Source of the DNA: Granulosicoccus sp963833195
Lineage (GTDB): Bacteria > Pseudomonadota > Gammaproteobacteria > Granulosicoccales > Granulosicoccaceae
Reading direction: 5' to 3'
Length of the DNA: 64,000 nt
NCBI GenBank assembly: GCA_963833195.1
Contig: CAWHXF010000028.1
Coordinates: forward strand, 806,001-870,000
Both the position numbers and the translations under genes were made by a program. The notes under the pieces are model-generated. The model was given only the letters and a program-made list of their open reading frames with translations, ran no database searches and was not told where the DNA came from. The first letter of the stretch is position 1; every line of letters begins with the position of its first letter. Below are positions 32,702-41,659 of the stretch, one piece after another.

Positions 32702-33814
32702 ATGGCCTCCACCTACGACACCTCTCCGCCACCGCCCGCCGCGGTGCGCACCGAAAGCCGCTACGACCGACCCGATCACGTCGAGGTGCATCGCGACGGC
32801 CGCGACGACAACCGCTTCAGCGAGCTCCACAGGCGCGTGTCGTGGGGCGCCATCTTCGCGGGCTCCGTCGTCGGGATCTCGCTGCTGCTGCTGTTCACGC
32901 TCCTGGGCGTGGGCGTGGGCAGCGCCACGCTAGACCCCGCACCGGGCGGCGACGGCAGCCCGGGCCTCGCGAGTCTCGCCACGAGCTCGGGCATCTGGCT
33001 CGTCGTGACGCAGCTGTTCGCGCTGCTGATCGGCGGCATCGTCGCCGCGAAGCTCGCGGGCTCGCCCGACAAGGGCGACAGCGCGCTGCACGGCATGGCC
33101 GTGTGGGCCGTCGCCACGCTCGCCACGTTCTGGATCGCGACGACCGCGGTCGGCACCGTCGCCGGTGGCGCGGCCACCATCCTCGGCAAGGCCGGCAGCG
33201 GGCTGAGCTCGGCAGCCGAGGCCGCCATTCCGGACGATCTGACGTTCGAATCGCTGATCCCGAACATCGAGGCGTCCGACCTGCCGCCCGAGGTGCAACG
33301 CGCCGTCGAGCAGCGCGGCCTGACGCCGGAGCAGATCCGGACGCAGGCGGAGCAGACGCTCGCGAGCGTCGTCGGTCCGCAGGAACGCCGGCGTGCGCTG
33401 GACATCATCCGCGGCGCCGCCACGGATGCCATCACGAACCCCGGCGACGCCGGCGCGGAAGCCTCGAGCGCGGTCGATCAGCTCTTCGGGGGTCCCGACG
33501 CCGTCATCTCGGACGAGGACCGGGAGCAGCTCCAGGGCGAGCTCGCGTCGCGCTTCGGCGTCTCGGAGCAGGAGGCGCAGCAGACGCTCGACAACTGGGA
33601 GGCCAACGCTCGTGACGCGGTGAACGCGGCCGAAGAGCAGGCGAACCAGCTTCGAGTCGATGCCCAGCAGGCGGCCGAGCAAGCGGCCTCGGCCGTGTCG
33701 GGCGCCGCCTTCCTCGCGTTCGTGGCGTCGGTGCTGGGCCTCATCGCCGCCGTGATCGGTGGGCTCATCGGTCGGCCGAAGGACGAGATCTCGGACGCCC
33801 GTACCGCGTCGTAG
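32702..33814 (+). CDS. Unknown membrane protein with helical periplasmic or cytoplasmic middle
   Basis: 370 residues from the ATG at 32702. After a charged N-terminus, membrane helices are predicted at about 42-66 (VSWGAIFAGSVVGISLLLLF), 100-121, 133-156 and 337-360. Between the third and the last lies a long soluble part rich in Glu, Gln and Ala (AEEQANQLRVDAQQAAEQA) with strong coiled-coil character. The opening block RRVSWGAIFAGSVVG is seen in a family of uncharacterised proteobacterial membrane proteins, but I cannot name a function. It has its own spacing from ETF-QO (181 bases with a terminator) and is convergent with the Gly-rich gene. Confidence 0.65.
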   Translation: MASTYDTSPPPPAAVRTESRYDRPDHVEVHRDGRDDNRFSELHRRVSWGAIFAGSVVGISLLLLFTLLGVGVGSATLDPAPGGDGSPGLASLATSSGIWLVVTQLFALLIGGIVAAKLAGSPDKGDSALHGMAVWAVATLATFWIATTAVGTVAGGAATILGKAGSGLSSAAEAAIPDDLTFESLIPNIEASDLPPEVQRAVEQRGLTPEQIRTQAEQTLASVVGPQERRRALDIIRGAATDAITNPGDAGAEASSAVDQLFGGPDAVISDEDREQLQGELASRFGVSEQEAQQTLDNWEANARDAVNAAEEQANQLRVDAQQAAEQAASAVSGAAFLAFVASVLGLIAAVIGGLIGRPKDEISDARTAS

Positions 33815-33839
33815 CGCGTCCGACGCAGGCCGTCCGACC

Positions 33840-33879
33840 CGGGTCGCGCCCGCTCAGGGACGCTGCCGAGCGCGACCCG
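33840..33879. terminator. Bidirectional hairpin between convergent genes
   Basis: A perfect 10-pair G/C stem (33840-33849 with 33870-33879) lies between the stops of the membrane-protein gene and the Gly/Arg-rich gene, which face each other. It can end both transcripts. Confidence 0.65.
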
Positions 33880-33907
33880 ATACGTTGTCCCGGTGGCGGG
33901 AGGGTGT

Positions 33908-35050
33908 TCAGCCCTCGCCGCCGCCTTGGCCACCGCCGCCTTGGCCGCCGGCGTCGTTGTTGCGCGCCTGACGGTTGCGACGCGAACGGTTGTTGCGTCG
34001 CGGCTGAGCCCCGTCGCCGCCCTGACCGCCACCTTGGCCGCCACCTTGGCCGTCCGCGTTCCCCTGCGGATTGCCGCCACCATCGGGGCGCGGGCCGTTC
34101 CGGTTGTTGCGACGGCGCTGGCGATTCCCGCCCTGACCGCCCGGCTGGCCGCCCGGGCCGCCTTGGCCGCCCTGGCCGCCCGCGCCGCCCTGGCCGGTAC
34201 CCGGCTGTCCCTCCGGCGCACCCGCCTGGGCTCCGCCCGGTCCGCGGTTCGGACGGTTCTGGCCACCGCCCTGGCGCGGCGGCCGACGCGCGGCGCCGGG
34301 CCCCGCGGCGTTCGGGTGCTGCCGCGCCGCCTGCTTGTTGCGTCGCGACACCGGCCCGCGGTTGCCACCCTGCTGTCGACGTCTGCGCCCCGATCCGCCC
34401 TGGCCGTGGTCAATGAAGATCAGGTTGCTGTCGGAGGGAAAGCGGTTGTTCACGTTGACGACGTCGCCGTAGAAGACGTCCTCGACGTGCTCGGAATCGA
34501 AGAAGCCTTCGATCTCCTCCTCGGGCTCGAACACGCTGCGCATGCCCGGGGGCAACCGGTTGCCCCGGTTGTCGCCGGGCTCTTCCCGATCGTCCTCGTA
34601 CACGTTGTCGCGCGCGGCGACCGCAGGACGCGCGGGTTTCGGCGGCTTCGGGGCCTTCGGCTGCCTCGGCGCACGCGGCGGGCGCTCGAGGGCCACCGAC
34701 GCTTCGGGCAACTCGGGCTCTTCGGGCAGCTCGGGCGCTTCAGGCAGTGCGGGCACTTCGGGCAGTGCGGACGTTGCCGGGACCTCTGGCAGCGGCGTCG
34801 GTTCGGCGGCGGCGGCGGACGCGCGCGGCTTGCGCACGACCTTGCGCGGCGCGGCAGGCGCCATCGCGGGCGCCTGCGCACCGTCGCCGGTCTCGCCGTC
34901 GCCCGCGGGATCGACCGCCACGGGCGCGGGCTTGGCGCTCGCGGCCCGCTTGCGCGGGCGCGGCTTGGGCGGGACGCTCTCGCCGGGTTCGGACCCGTCC
35001 GCATGGGTCGGCGGATCGAGAGGGGCATCGGTGGCGTCGTCGTTCTGCAT
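33908..35050 (-). CDS. Intrinsically disordered Pro/Glu and Gly/Arg/Asn-rich protein, unknown function
   Basis: 380 residues from the ATG at 35050, with AGGAG 8 bases upstream. Three parts. Residues 1-130 are Ala/Pro/Lys-rich, ending in repeats of the type LPEVP/LPEAP. Residues 150-215 are acidic and the only stretch that looks foldable (GMRSVFEPEEEIEGFFDSE, then DVFYGDVVNVNNRFPSDSNL). Residues 220-380 are a Gly/Arg/Gln/Asn-rich tail with GGQGG and RRNNRNGP repeats, reminiscent of RGG-type RNA-binding tails. It lies 73 bases downstream of rhlE on the same strand, and RhlE ends in a similar Gly/Arg tail, so an RNA-related role is a fair inference. No domain is recognised. Confidence 0.65.
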   Translation of the reverse strand: MQNDDATDAPLDPPTHADGSEPGESVPPKPRPRKRAASAKPAPVAVDPAGDGETGDGAQAPAMAPAAPRKVVRKPRASAAAAEPTPLPEVPATSALPEVPALPEAPELPEEPELPEASVALERPPRAPRQPKAPKPPKPARPAVAARDNVYEDDREEPGDNRGNRLPPGMRSVFEPEEEIEGFFDSEHVEDVFYGDVVNVNNRFPSDSNLIFIDHGQGGSGRRRRQQGGNRGPVSRRNKQAARQHPNAAGPGAARRPPRQGGGQNRPNRGPGGAQAGAPEGQPGTGQGGAGGQGGQGGPGGQPGGQGGNRQRRRNNRNGPRPDGGGNPQGNADGQGGGQGGGQGGDGAQPRRNNRSRRNRQARNNDAGGQGGGGQGGGEG

Positions 35051-35123
35051 CAACGTGTCTCCTGGTCTCGCCGCGGCGTCCGTGGATCGCCGCCGGCCAC
35101 GCTATCGAGTTGTCAGGCGAGGC

Positions 35124-36575
35124 TCAGGCGGAGCTGCCCGCGGCGGCGCGCGGACGGCCCGAACGGCGTCGCCTACGACGACCGCCGTCCGAGCTGCCGC
35201 CGCCACCGGCGGCCGCGCGATCGGCCCCGCCCGCGGGCGCTCCGCCGGAGCCGCTCGCCCGGGGGTGGCCGCCACGGGCGCTGCCCGCGTTGGCGCCGTG
35301 ACTGCCGACGCCACCGCCCTGCCCGCGACCGGCGCCGCGCGCGTTGCCGCGACCCTGGCCACGACCCTGACCACGACCCTGGCCAACCGGCCTCGGCGGA
35401 CGGTCCGGCTCGTCCTCGTCGGGCCGGTGCACGCGGGGCCCGGTCGACATGCCGGCCTCGGCTTCGGAGATGACCGGCACGCGCTCGCCCAGCAGCCGCT
35501 CGATGGCCACGAGCAGCTTGCGCTCCTCGCGCTCGACGAGCGACACGGCCACGCCCGACTGCCCGGCGCGCGCGGTGCGTCCGATGCGGTGCACGTAGTC
35601 CTCGGGCACGTTCGGCAACTCGTAGTTGACGACGTAGGGCAGCTCCTCGATGTCGAGACCGCGCGCCGCGATGTCGGTGGCCACGAGCACGCGCAGCTCG
35701 CGCGCCTTGAACGACTCGAGCGCCTTGGTGCGCGCGTTCTGGCTCTTGTTGCCGTGGATGGCCATGGCGCCGATGCCGTCGATCTCGAGCTGCTTCGCCA
35801 GCCGGTTCGCACCGTGCTTGGTACGCGTGAACACCAGCACCTGGCGCCAGTCGCCGCCCTGGATCAGCGACGAGAGGCGGTCGCGCTTGTCGGCCTTCTC
35901 GACGTGCACCACGCGCTGCTCGGCGCGCTCGGCCGTGGAGTTCGGCGGCGCCGCGTCGATGGACTCCGGGCTGTTCAGCAACCCCTTCGACAGCTCGCGG
36001 ATCTCCTTCGAGAACGTGGCCGAGAACAGCAGGTTCTGACGCCGCTCCTTCGCGGGAAGCAGCTTCATCACGCGCTTGATGTCGTGAATGAAGCCCATGT
36101 CGAGCATGCGATCGGCCTCGTCCAGCACGAGGATCTCGATTCCGGACAGATCCACGGCACGCTGGCCGGCGAGATCCAGCAGGCGTCCGGGCGTGGCGAC
36201 GAGCACGTCGATGCCGCGCGCGAGGGTGGCGATCTGCGGGCGGATGTTCACGCCGCCGAACACGACGGCCGCCTGATGGTCCTTGTGCCGGCCGTAGGAG
36301 ACGACGCTTTCGAGAATCTGCGCGGCGAGCTCGCGCGTCGGCGCCAGCACCAGCGCGCGCGGCTTGCGCGGGCCGCGCAGGGGGGCCAGTCGCTGCAGGA
36401 TGGGCAGCACGAAGGCGGCCGTCTTGCCGGTGCCGGTGCGGGCGGCGGCCATGACGTCGCGGCCGGCGAGCACGGGGGGTACGGAGGCGAGCTGCACCGG
36501 GGTGGGCTGATCGTAGCCCTCGTCGGCGATCGCGCGCAGGAGTTCGGCATCTAGGCCGAGTGAGTCGAACGACAT
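35124..36575 (-). CDS. rhlE: DEAD-box RNA helicase RhlE
   Basis: 483 residues from the ATG at 36575. Helicase motifs in order: Q-motif GYDQPTPVQ, motif I AARTGTGKT, Ia PTRELAAQ, Ib TPGRLLDL, II VLDEADRML, III FSATF, IV VFTRTKHG, V ATDIAARGLDI and VI HRIGRTARAG. Residues 395-483 are a disordered tail with tandem GRGQ units and an Arg cluster, longer than usual. RhlE unwinds rRNA in ribosome assembly and takes part in RNA decay. The nearest upstream gene on the other strand is over 400 bases away, leaving room for a long 5' leader of the kind seen in cold-regulated helicases. Confidence 0.93.
   Translation of the reverse strand: MSFDSLGLDAELLRAIADEGYDQPTPVQLASVPPVLAGRDVMAAARTGTGKTAAFVLPILQRLAPLRGPRKPRALVLAPTRELAAQILESVVSYGRHKDHQAAVVFGGVNIRPQIATLARGIDVLVATPGRLLDLAGQRAVDLSGIEILVLDEADRMLDMGFIHDIKRVMKLLPAKERRQNLLFSATFSKEIRELSKGLLNSPESIDAAPPNSTAERAEQRVVHVEKADKRDRLSSLIQGGDWRQVLVFTRTKHGANRLAKQLEIDGIGAMAIHGNKSQNARTKALESFKARELRVLVATDIAARGLDIEELPYVVNYELPNVPEDYVHRIGRTARAGQSGVAVSLVEREERKLLVAIERLLGERVPVISEAEAGMSTGPRVHRPDEDEPDRPPRPVGQGRGQGRGQGRGNARGAGRGQGGGVGSHGANAGSARGGHPRASGSGGAPAGGADRAAAGGGGSSDGGRRRRRRSGRPRAAAGSSA
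35351..35386. repeat. 12-base tandem repeat, three units, in the rhlE tail
   Basis: Three near-identical units of the form GACCCTGRCCAC. On the coding strand they encode Gly-Arg-Gly-Gln repeats in the C-terminal tail of RhlE. Confidence 0.7.
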
Positions 36576-37041
36576 CGGGTGGGGGTATGTCCTTGAAGGT
36601 TCGCGGCGCGCGCCGTGCGTGCGCCTGTAGTGGCCCGCGTCGCGCTCGCCCCCGTCACGACCGACGTGGCGGTGGGCGGCGGTTGGCGGCGCCGGGCTCG
36701 CGTGTCGATACGGATATCGAACGCTGCGACCGGACGGCCCCTGCCACTGGGGCGGACGCCGTGCGGTGATGAAGTCGAAGTATCGGGAGCGTCGGGCGGA
36801 CCGCTTCGGGCCGTGCCGCGCCGGTGGCGATGCCGCGCTCGCGCCTCGACCGCCCCGCATGGCGGGGTCGGCGGGGACGAAGGACCCACCATGGGGGCGC
36901 CCGACGGCATCGGCAACGTGCATCGCTCGCCGCCTGGCGCGGAGTATACGACAGCGCCACGTCGCGCGCCCCGCCGCGTTCGCGCCGTGCCCTTGTCGCG
37001 GCATCATGCACATTACGGACCCGAACCCTTTCGATCGACCC
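36576..37041. other. 466-base divergent intergenic region upstream of rhlE
   Basis: No convincing gene lies here; small open frames on both strands are Arg/Ala-rich and start without ribosome sites. It must hold the rhlE promoter and its leader. The only AT-rich spot is around 36942-36950, where the minus strand reads TATACT, a fair -10 box about 370 bases before the rhlE start, though no -35 match is evident. An in-frame ATG for the next gene at 37006 would shorten the region slightly. Confidence 0.45.
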
Positions 37042-37404
37042 ATGCCCAGCGTCCTGAACTCGACCGTCGCCCTCCTCACCGCGGGCTTCGGCCTGATCGG
37101 CTGGCTGGCGCCGCGCTGGACGATGGCGCGCCTGGGTCTCGCGACGGTGCCGGGCAACCTCGTCGGGCTGTCCGAGATCCGTGCGGTGAACGGCGCGCTG
37201 TACGTGGGCCTCGGCACGGGCGCGTGGCTGCTGGACGTACCGGAGGTCTGGGTGCTGCTGGGCGCGGGCCACGCCGCCGCGGCGCTCGGCCGGGCGACCT
37301 CGCTGGTGGCGGACGCGAGCGGCTCGAGGTTGTCGCGCGGATTCCTGGCGGGCGAGATCGCCATGGCGGCGACGCTGCTGGCGGGGAACCTGCCGGCGCT
37401 GTGA
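37042..37404 (+). CDS. Small membrane protein, possibly DUF4345-like
   Basis: 120 residues if started at the ATG at 37042, which puts a membrane helix at 5-22 (STVALLTAGFGLIGWLAP). EIRAVNGALYVGLGTGAWLL and two more hydrophobic segments give four helices in total. The Asn-Gly-x-Leu-Tyr-x-Gly-Leu-Gly block resembles the DUF4345 family of four-helix membrane proteins of unknown role. An ATG at 37006 would add 12 polar residues. It is alone on the plus strand and convergent with paaK, 6 bases between stops. Confidence 0.65.
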   Translation: MPSVLNSTVALLTAGFGLIGWLAPRWTMARLGLATVPGNLVGLSEIRAVNGALYVGLGTGAWLLDVPEVWVLLGAGHAAAALGRATSLVADASGSRLSRGFLAGEIAMAATLLAGNLPAL

Positions 37405-37410
37405 CCCGGA

Positions 37411-38718
37411 TTACGGCTGGCGCAGATCCACGATGCGCACGGCCTTGCCCTGACTGCGCGCCACCGTGCCGGGCGCGGCCACCTCGACCGTGAGCGTGAC
37501 GCCCACGATCTCCTTCACGTGGGCTTCGAGCTCGCGCGCGGCGGCCGTGCGGTCGGCCTCGCCGATCGAGGCGTCGCAGGCCTCGCAGCGCACGCGCAGC
37601 GCATCCAGACGCCCCTGCATGAAGCGCTCGACGACGAAGTGCGGTGCGAGCGCCCGCACGCGCAGCAACTGTTCCTCGATCTGCGTGGGGAACACGTTCA
37701 CCCCGCGCACGACGAGCATGTCGTCGGTGCGACCGGTGATCTTCTGGATGCGCCGCATCGAGCGCGACGTGCCGGGCAGCAGACGCGTCAGATCGCGCGT
37801 GCGATAGCGCACGATCGGCATGGCCTCCTTGGTCAGGGAGGTGAACACCAGCTCGCCGATCTCGCCGTCGGGCAGCGGTGCGCCCGTCTCGGGGTCCACC
37901 ACCTCGGGATAGAAATGATCCTCCCAGATGACCGGACCGTCCTTCGTCTCGACGCACTCGCTCGCGACGCCGGGGCCGATCACCTCCGAGAGCCCGTAGA
38001 TGTCCACCGCGTGCATGTCGAAGGCGTTCTCGATCTCGGTGCGCATGGCCTCGGTCCAGGGCTCGGCGCCGAAGATGCCGACGGTCAGGGGGCTCGCGCG
38101 CGGGTCCCGCCCCGCGGCGCGGTAGGCGTCCAGGATCGACAGCGCGTAGCTCGGCGTCACGAGCACGGTGGTCGCGCCGAAGTCCTCGATCAGCGTGACC
38201 TGTCGCTCGGTCATGCCGCCCGAGACCGGCACGACCGTGCAGCCCAGACGCTCGGCGCCGTAGTGCGCGCCGAGCCCGCCCGTGAAGAGCCCGTAGCCGT
38301 AGGCCACGTGCACGACGTCGCCGGCCCGCGTGCCGGCGGCGCGCAGCGAGCGCGCCACGACCTCGCTCCAGGTCTCGATGTCCCGGGCCGTGTAGCCGAC
38401 GACCGTCGGCTTGCCGGTGGTGCCCGAGGACGCGTGCACCCGCGCGACGCGCTCGCGCGGCACGGCCAGCATGCCGAAGGGGTACTCGGCGCGCAGGTCC
38501 GCCTTCGTCGTGAACGGAAAGCGCCGCAGGTCGTCCAGGCCTTGCAGGTCGTCCGGGTGCACGCCGGCCGCCTCGAACGCGCGCCGGTAGTGCGGGACGT
38601 TGTCGTGGGCGTGCCGCAGCGAGCGGCGCATGCGCTCGAGCTGCAGCGCGGCGATCTCGTCGCGCGAGGCGGTCTCGATGGGGTCCAGCGACGCGGGGTC
38701 GGGGGTGAGGTCCTTCAT
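37411..38718 (-). CDS. paaK: Phenylacetate-CoA ligase
   Basis: 435 residues, matching the roughly 437 of PaaK. ANL-superfamily motifs: P-loop ASSGTTGKPTVVGYT near residue 95, AYGYGLFTGGLG, the Y-G-x-S/T-E motif as YGLSEVIGPG near 245, and the C-terminal TGRTDDMLVVRGVNVFP with KAVRIVDLRQP at the end. It converts phenylacetate, ATP and CoA to phenylacetyl-CoA, the first step of the aerobic paa route. The start overlaps the paaI stop by 4 bases, so it is the last of three coupled genes. Confidence 0.93.
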   Translation of the reverse strand: MKDLTPDPASLDPIETASRDEIAALQLERMRRSLRHAHDNVPHYRRAFEAAGVHPDDLQGLDDLRRFPFTTKADLRAEYPFGMLAVPRERVARVHASSGTTGKPTVVGYTARDIETWSEVVARSLRAAGTRAGDVVHVAYGYGLFTGGLGAHYGAERLGCTVVPVSGGMTERQVTLIEDFGATTVLVTPSYALSILDAYRAAGRDPRASPLTVGIFGAEPWTEAMRTEIENAFDMHAVDIYGLSEVIGPGVASECVETKDGPVIWEDHFYPEVVDPETGAPLPDGEIGELVFTSLTKEAMPIVRYRTRDLTRLLPGTSRSMRRIQKITGRTDDMLVVRGVNVFPTQIEEQLLRVRALAPHFVVERFMQGRLDALRVRCEACDASIGEADRTAAARELEAHVKEIVGVTLTVEVAAPGTVARSQGKAVRIVDLRQP

Positions 38719-39176
38719 CGCGCCTCGTCGTAGTGCTGTCCGGCCACCGTGCGGCTGCCGCCGCGGAACAGCGCCACCAGGCGACCGTCCGCGGTGCGCA
38801 CGTCGACGTCGTAGACGCCCGAGCGCCCCTCGAGGTGCCGCTCCCGCGCGCTCGCCACCAGCGCGTCGCCGACCCGCGCGGGCGCGACGAAATCGATGCT
38901 GCAGCGCTGCGCCACGGCACGCACGTTGCGCGCGTTGCAGGCGAACGCGAACGCGGAGTCGGCGAGCGCGAACAGGATGCCGCCGTGGCAGGTGCCGTGC
39001 GCGTTCGCGTGCCGCGGTTCGACGGTGAGCGCCAGCCGCGCGGTGCCCGGCGCGACGGACTCCAGCGTCATGCCGAGCTCGCGACTGGCCGCATCCCCCG
39101 CCCACATGAGCTCGCCCACGCGCGCGGCGCGCGCCAGTGCCTCCGGCGCGTCGCCGTCGATCGGCGCATCGCTCAC
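38715..39176 (-). CDS. paaI: PaaI thioesterase (hydroxyphenylacetyl-CoA thioesterase)
   Basis: 153 residues from a GTG whose last two bases belong to the paaG stop (GTGA). The hotdog-fold motif HANAHGTCHGGILFALADSA is complete, including HGG and the catalytic Asp. PaaI releases CoA from dead-end ring-hydroxylated intermediates and so protects the cell's CoA pool. Its place between paaG and paaK confirms the paa assignment over a generic thioesterase. It has a 4-base overlap with both neighbours. Confidence 0.9.
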   Translation of the reverse strand: MSDAPIDGDAPEALARAARVGELMWAGDAASRELGMTLESVAPGTARLALTVEPRHANAHGTCHGGILFALADSAFAFACNARNVRAVAQRCSIDFVAPARVGDALVASARERHLEGRSGVYDVDVRTADGRLVALFRGGSRTVAGQHYDEAR

Positions 39177-39983
39177 TCCGACGCCGCTCCCGTGAACCTC
39201 GCCGGGCGCTTGCCCAGGAAGGCCGCCACCCCTTCGGCGTAGTCCGCCGAGCGTCCCGCCCGGCCCTGCAGCTCGGCCTCGAGCTCGAGCTGCTCGTCGA
39301 GCGATCGGGTGGCGGCGGCCTGGATCGCGCGCTTGGTGAGCGCGAGCCCGAAGGTCGGTCCCTCGGCCAGCGAGTCGGTCAGCGCGCGCGCCTCGGCCAG
39401 CAGCGCGTCCGCCGGCACGCATTTCCATATGAGTCCCCAGTCGGCGGCCGTGCGCGCGTCCAGCGGCTCGGCCGTCATGGCCAGCGCCTTCGCGCGCGCC
39501 TCGCCGATCAGCGCCGTCAGCGTCCAGCTGCCGCCCGCGTCGGGCAGCAACCCGATGCGCGCGAAGGGCTGCAGGAAGCTCGCGGTGTCGGCCGCCAGCA
39601 CGATGTCGCAGGCGAGCGCCACGTTCGCGCCCGCGCCCGCGGCGACGCCGTTCACGGCGCACACGACGGGCAGCTCCAGTGCGCGCAGCAGCCGCACGAG
39701 CGGGTTGTAGAAGGTCCGCAGCGTGTGTTCGAGATCCGGTGGGCCGCCGAGCTTCGCGGGGTCGCGCGCGCCCAGATCCTGCCCGGCGCAGAACCCGCGA
39801 CCGGCACCCGTGAGCAGCACGGCGCGCACGCCCGGCGTCGTCGCGCGCCGACTCGAGCGCGGCGTACAACTCGCGGTGCATGTCGTCGTCGAAGGCGTTC
39901 AGCCGTGCGGGACGGTTCAGCGTGAGCTCCAGCACGGCGCCGCGTCGCTCGCTCAGGACCTTCGGATCGGTCTCGTCCACCAT
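39173..39983 (-). CDS. paaG: PaaG-like enoyl-CoA hydratase/isomerase, frameshifted
   Basis: About 269 residues when one extra base is removed, close to PaaG (262). The N-terminus VLELTLNRPARLNAFDDDMH is the crotonase opening. The frame breaks at a CCC run at 39831-39833 and resumes with RAVLLTGAGRGFCAGQDLGA, the oxyanion-hole block. NGVAAGAGANVALACDIVLA and LPDAGGSW near residue 145 are diagnostic; the last stretch includes LDEQLELEAELQ. PaaG converts the ring epoxide to the oxepin and also isomerises later intermediates. Given how well both halves match, an assembly error is likely, but a real break cannot be excluded. Confidence 0.85.
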
Positions 39984-40168
39984 CGCACCACACTTGTCCA
40001 CATGCGCCTGCGAGCGAAGCCTCGCACGCACGTCGCGGCGGTTCAAGCGACGCGCATCGGTCCGCCCCGGCCCCCGCGCGCGCTCCTGTGCCGCTCTCCG
40101 CGCTACCGGGAACTGGTTCCAGCCGCTAGGCTCCCCGGCCGCGCCCGCCCTGGAACACCCCCCGACGC

Positions 40169-41659
40169 ATGCCCGCCAACCCCTTCCTCAGCAAGCGCGA
40201 CGACTGGCTCGGCAACGTGCGCGGCGACGTGCTCGCGGGTCTCGTCGTCGCGCTCGCGCTGATCCCGGAAGCCATCGCGTTCTCCATCATCGCGGGCGTG
40301 GACCCGAAGATCGGGCTGTACGCCTCGTTCTCCATCGCGGTGCTGGTGGCCATCACGGGCGGGCGCCCCGGCATGATCTCGGCCGCCACGGCGGCGACCG
40401 CGGTGCTCATGGTCACGCTGGTGCGCGATCACGGCCTGCAGTACCTGCTGGCGGCCACCATCCTGGCGGGGCTCATCCAGATCGCCGCGGGGCTGCTGCA
40501 GCTCGGCGGGCTGATGCGCTTCGTGTCGCGCTCGGTCATCACGGGCTTCGTCAACGCGCTGGCCATCCTGATCTTCATGGCGCAGCTGCCCGAGCTCGTC
40601 GGCGTGCCGCCGCTGACCTACGTGATGGTGGCCGCGGGGCTCGGGATCATCTACGGCTTTCCGCTGATCACGCGCGCGCTGCCCTCGCCGCTCGTGTGCA
40701 TCGTGGTGCTGACCACCGTGTCGCTCGTGCTCGGCATGGACCTGCGCACCGTGTCGGACATGGGCGAGCTGCCGTCGACGCTGCCGATGTTCCTCTTGCC
40801 AGAGGTGCCCTTCACGCTCGAGACGCTCATGATCGTGCTGCCCTACTCGGCCGCCGTCGCGGCGGTGGGCCTGCTGGAGTCGCTCATGACCGCGTCCATC
40901 GTGGACGAGCTGACCGACACCAGGAGCGACCGCAACCGCGAATGCGTCGGCCAGGGCATCGCCAACACCGTGACGGGCTTTCTCGGCGGCATGGCGGGCT
41001 GCGCCATGATCGGGCAGTCCATCATCAACGTGAAGTCCGGCGGCCGCGGGCGGCTGTCGTGCCTGTGCGCGGGCAGCTTCCTGCTGATCCTGATCGTGTT
41101 CCTCGGCGACTGGGTGGGCCTCATCCCGATGGCGGCGCTCGTGGCCATCATGATCATGGTGTCCATCGGCACGTTCAGCTGGTCGTCGATACGGAACCTG
41201 CGCGAGCACCCGACCAGCAGCTCCGTCGTCATGCTGGCCACCGTCATAGTCGTCGTCGCGACGCACAACCTCGCGCTCGGCGTGCTGACGGGCGTGCTGT
41301 TCTCGGGCATCTTCTTCGCGTGGAAGATCTCGCAGATCTTCGGCGTGGATTCGGAGCTGTCGAGCGACGGGCGCACGCGCACGTATCGCGTGCGGGGACA
41401 GCTCTTCTTCGCCTCGGTGGACGAGTTCCAGAACGCCTTCGACTTCCGCGAGGCGTTGGAACGGGTCGTCATCGACGTGAGCGAGGCACACATCTGGGAC
41501 ATCTCCAGCGTGCAGGCGCTCGATACCGCCATACTGAAGTTCAGGCGCGAGGGCGCCGAGGTCGAGACCATCGGCCTGAACGAGGCGAGCGAGACGCTCG
41601 TCGACAAGCTCGGCACCAGCGACCGTCCCGGTGCGCTCGATCAGCTGACGGAGCATTAG
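40169..41659 (+). CDS. SulP-family anion transporter with C-terminal STAS domain
   Basis: 496 residues. About 12-14 membrane helices with the SulP opening DVLAGLVVALALIPEAIAFS and GLYASF, ISAATAATAVLM and MAGCAMIGQSIINVKSGGRG. Residues 405-495 form a short STAS domain with VVIDVSEAHIWDISSVQALD. The shape fits BicA-like bicarbonate or sulphate transporters; the anion is not determined. It is the first gene of a run that continues with a universal stress protein and the stressosome genes, and is divergent from paaG with 185 bases between. A 12-base near-palindrome GGAACTGGTTCC at 40109-40120 in that gap could be an operator. Confidence 0.88.
   Translation: MPANPFLSKRDDWLGNVRGDVLAGLVVALALIPEAIAFSIIAGVDPKIGLYASFSIAVLVAITGGRPGMISAATAATAVLMVTLVRDHGLQYLLAATILAGLIQIAAGLLQLGGLMRFVSRSVITGFVNALAILIFMAQLPELVGVPPLTYVMVAAGLGIIYGFPLITRALPSPLVCIVVLTTVSLVLGMDLRTVSDMGELPSTLPMFLLPEVPFTLETLMIVLPYSAAVAAVGLLESLMTASIVDELTDTRSDRNRECVGQGIANTVTGFLGGMAGCAMIGQSIINVKSGGRGRLSCLCAGSFLLILIVFLGDWVGLIPMAALVAIMIMVSIGTFSWSSIRNLREHPTSSSVVMLATVIVVVATHNLALGVLTGVLFSGIFFAWKISQIFGVDSELSSDGRTRTYRVRGQLFFASVDEFQNAFDFREALERVVIDVSEAHIWDISSVQALDTAILKFRREGAEVETIGLNEASETLVDKLGTSDRPGALDQLTEH

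Noticed and set aside
30792..32712. Minus-strand frame of 634 codons opposite ETF-QO
   Set aside because: ETF-QO on the plus strand is unmistakable down to its iron-sulphur cysteines.
36766..37041. Extending the small membrane protein upstream to an ATG at 36766
   Set aside because: The added 90 residues are Arg/Pro/Ala-rich with no predicted structure and would place the first membrane helix in the middle of a protein that otherwise looks like a compact four-helix unit.
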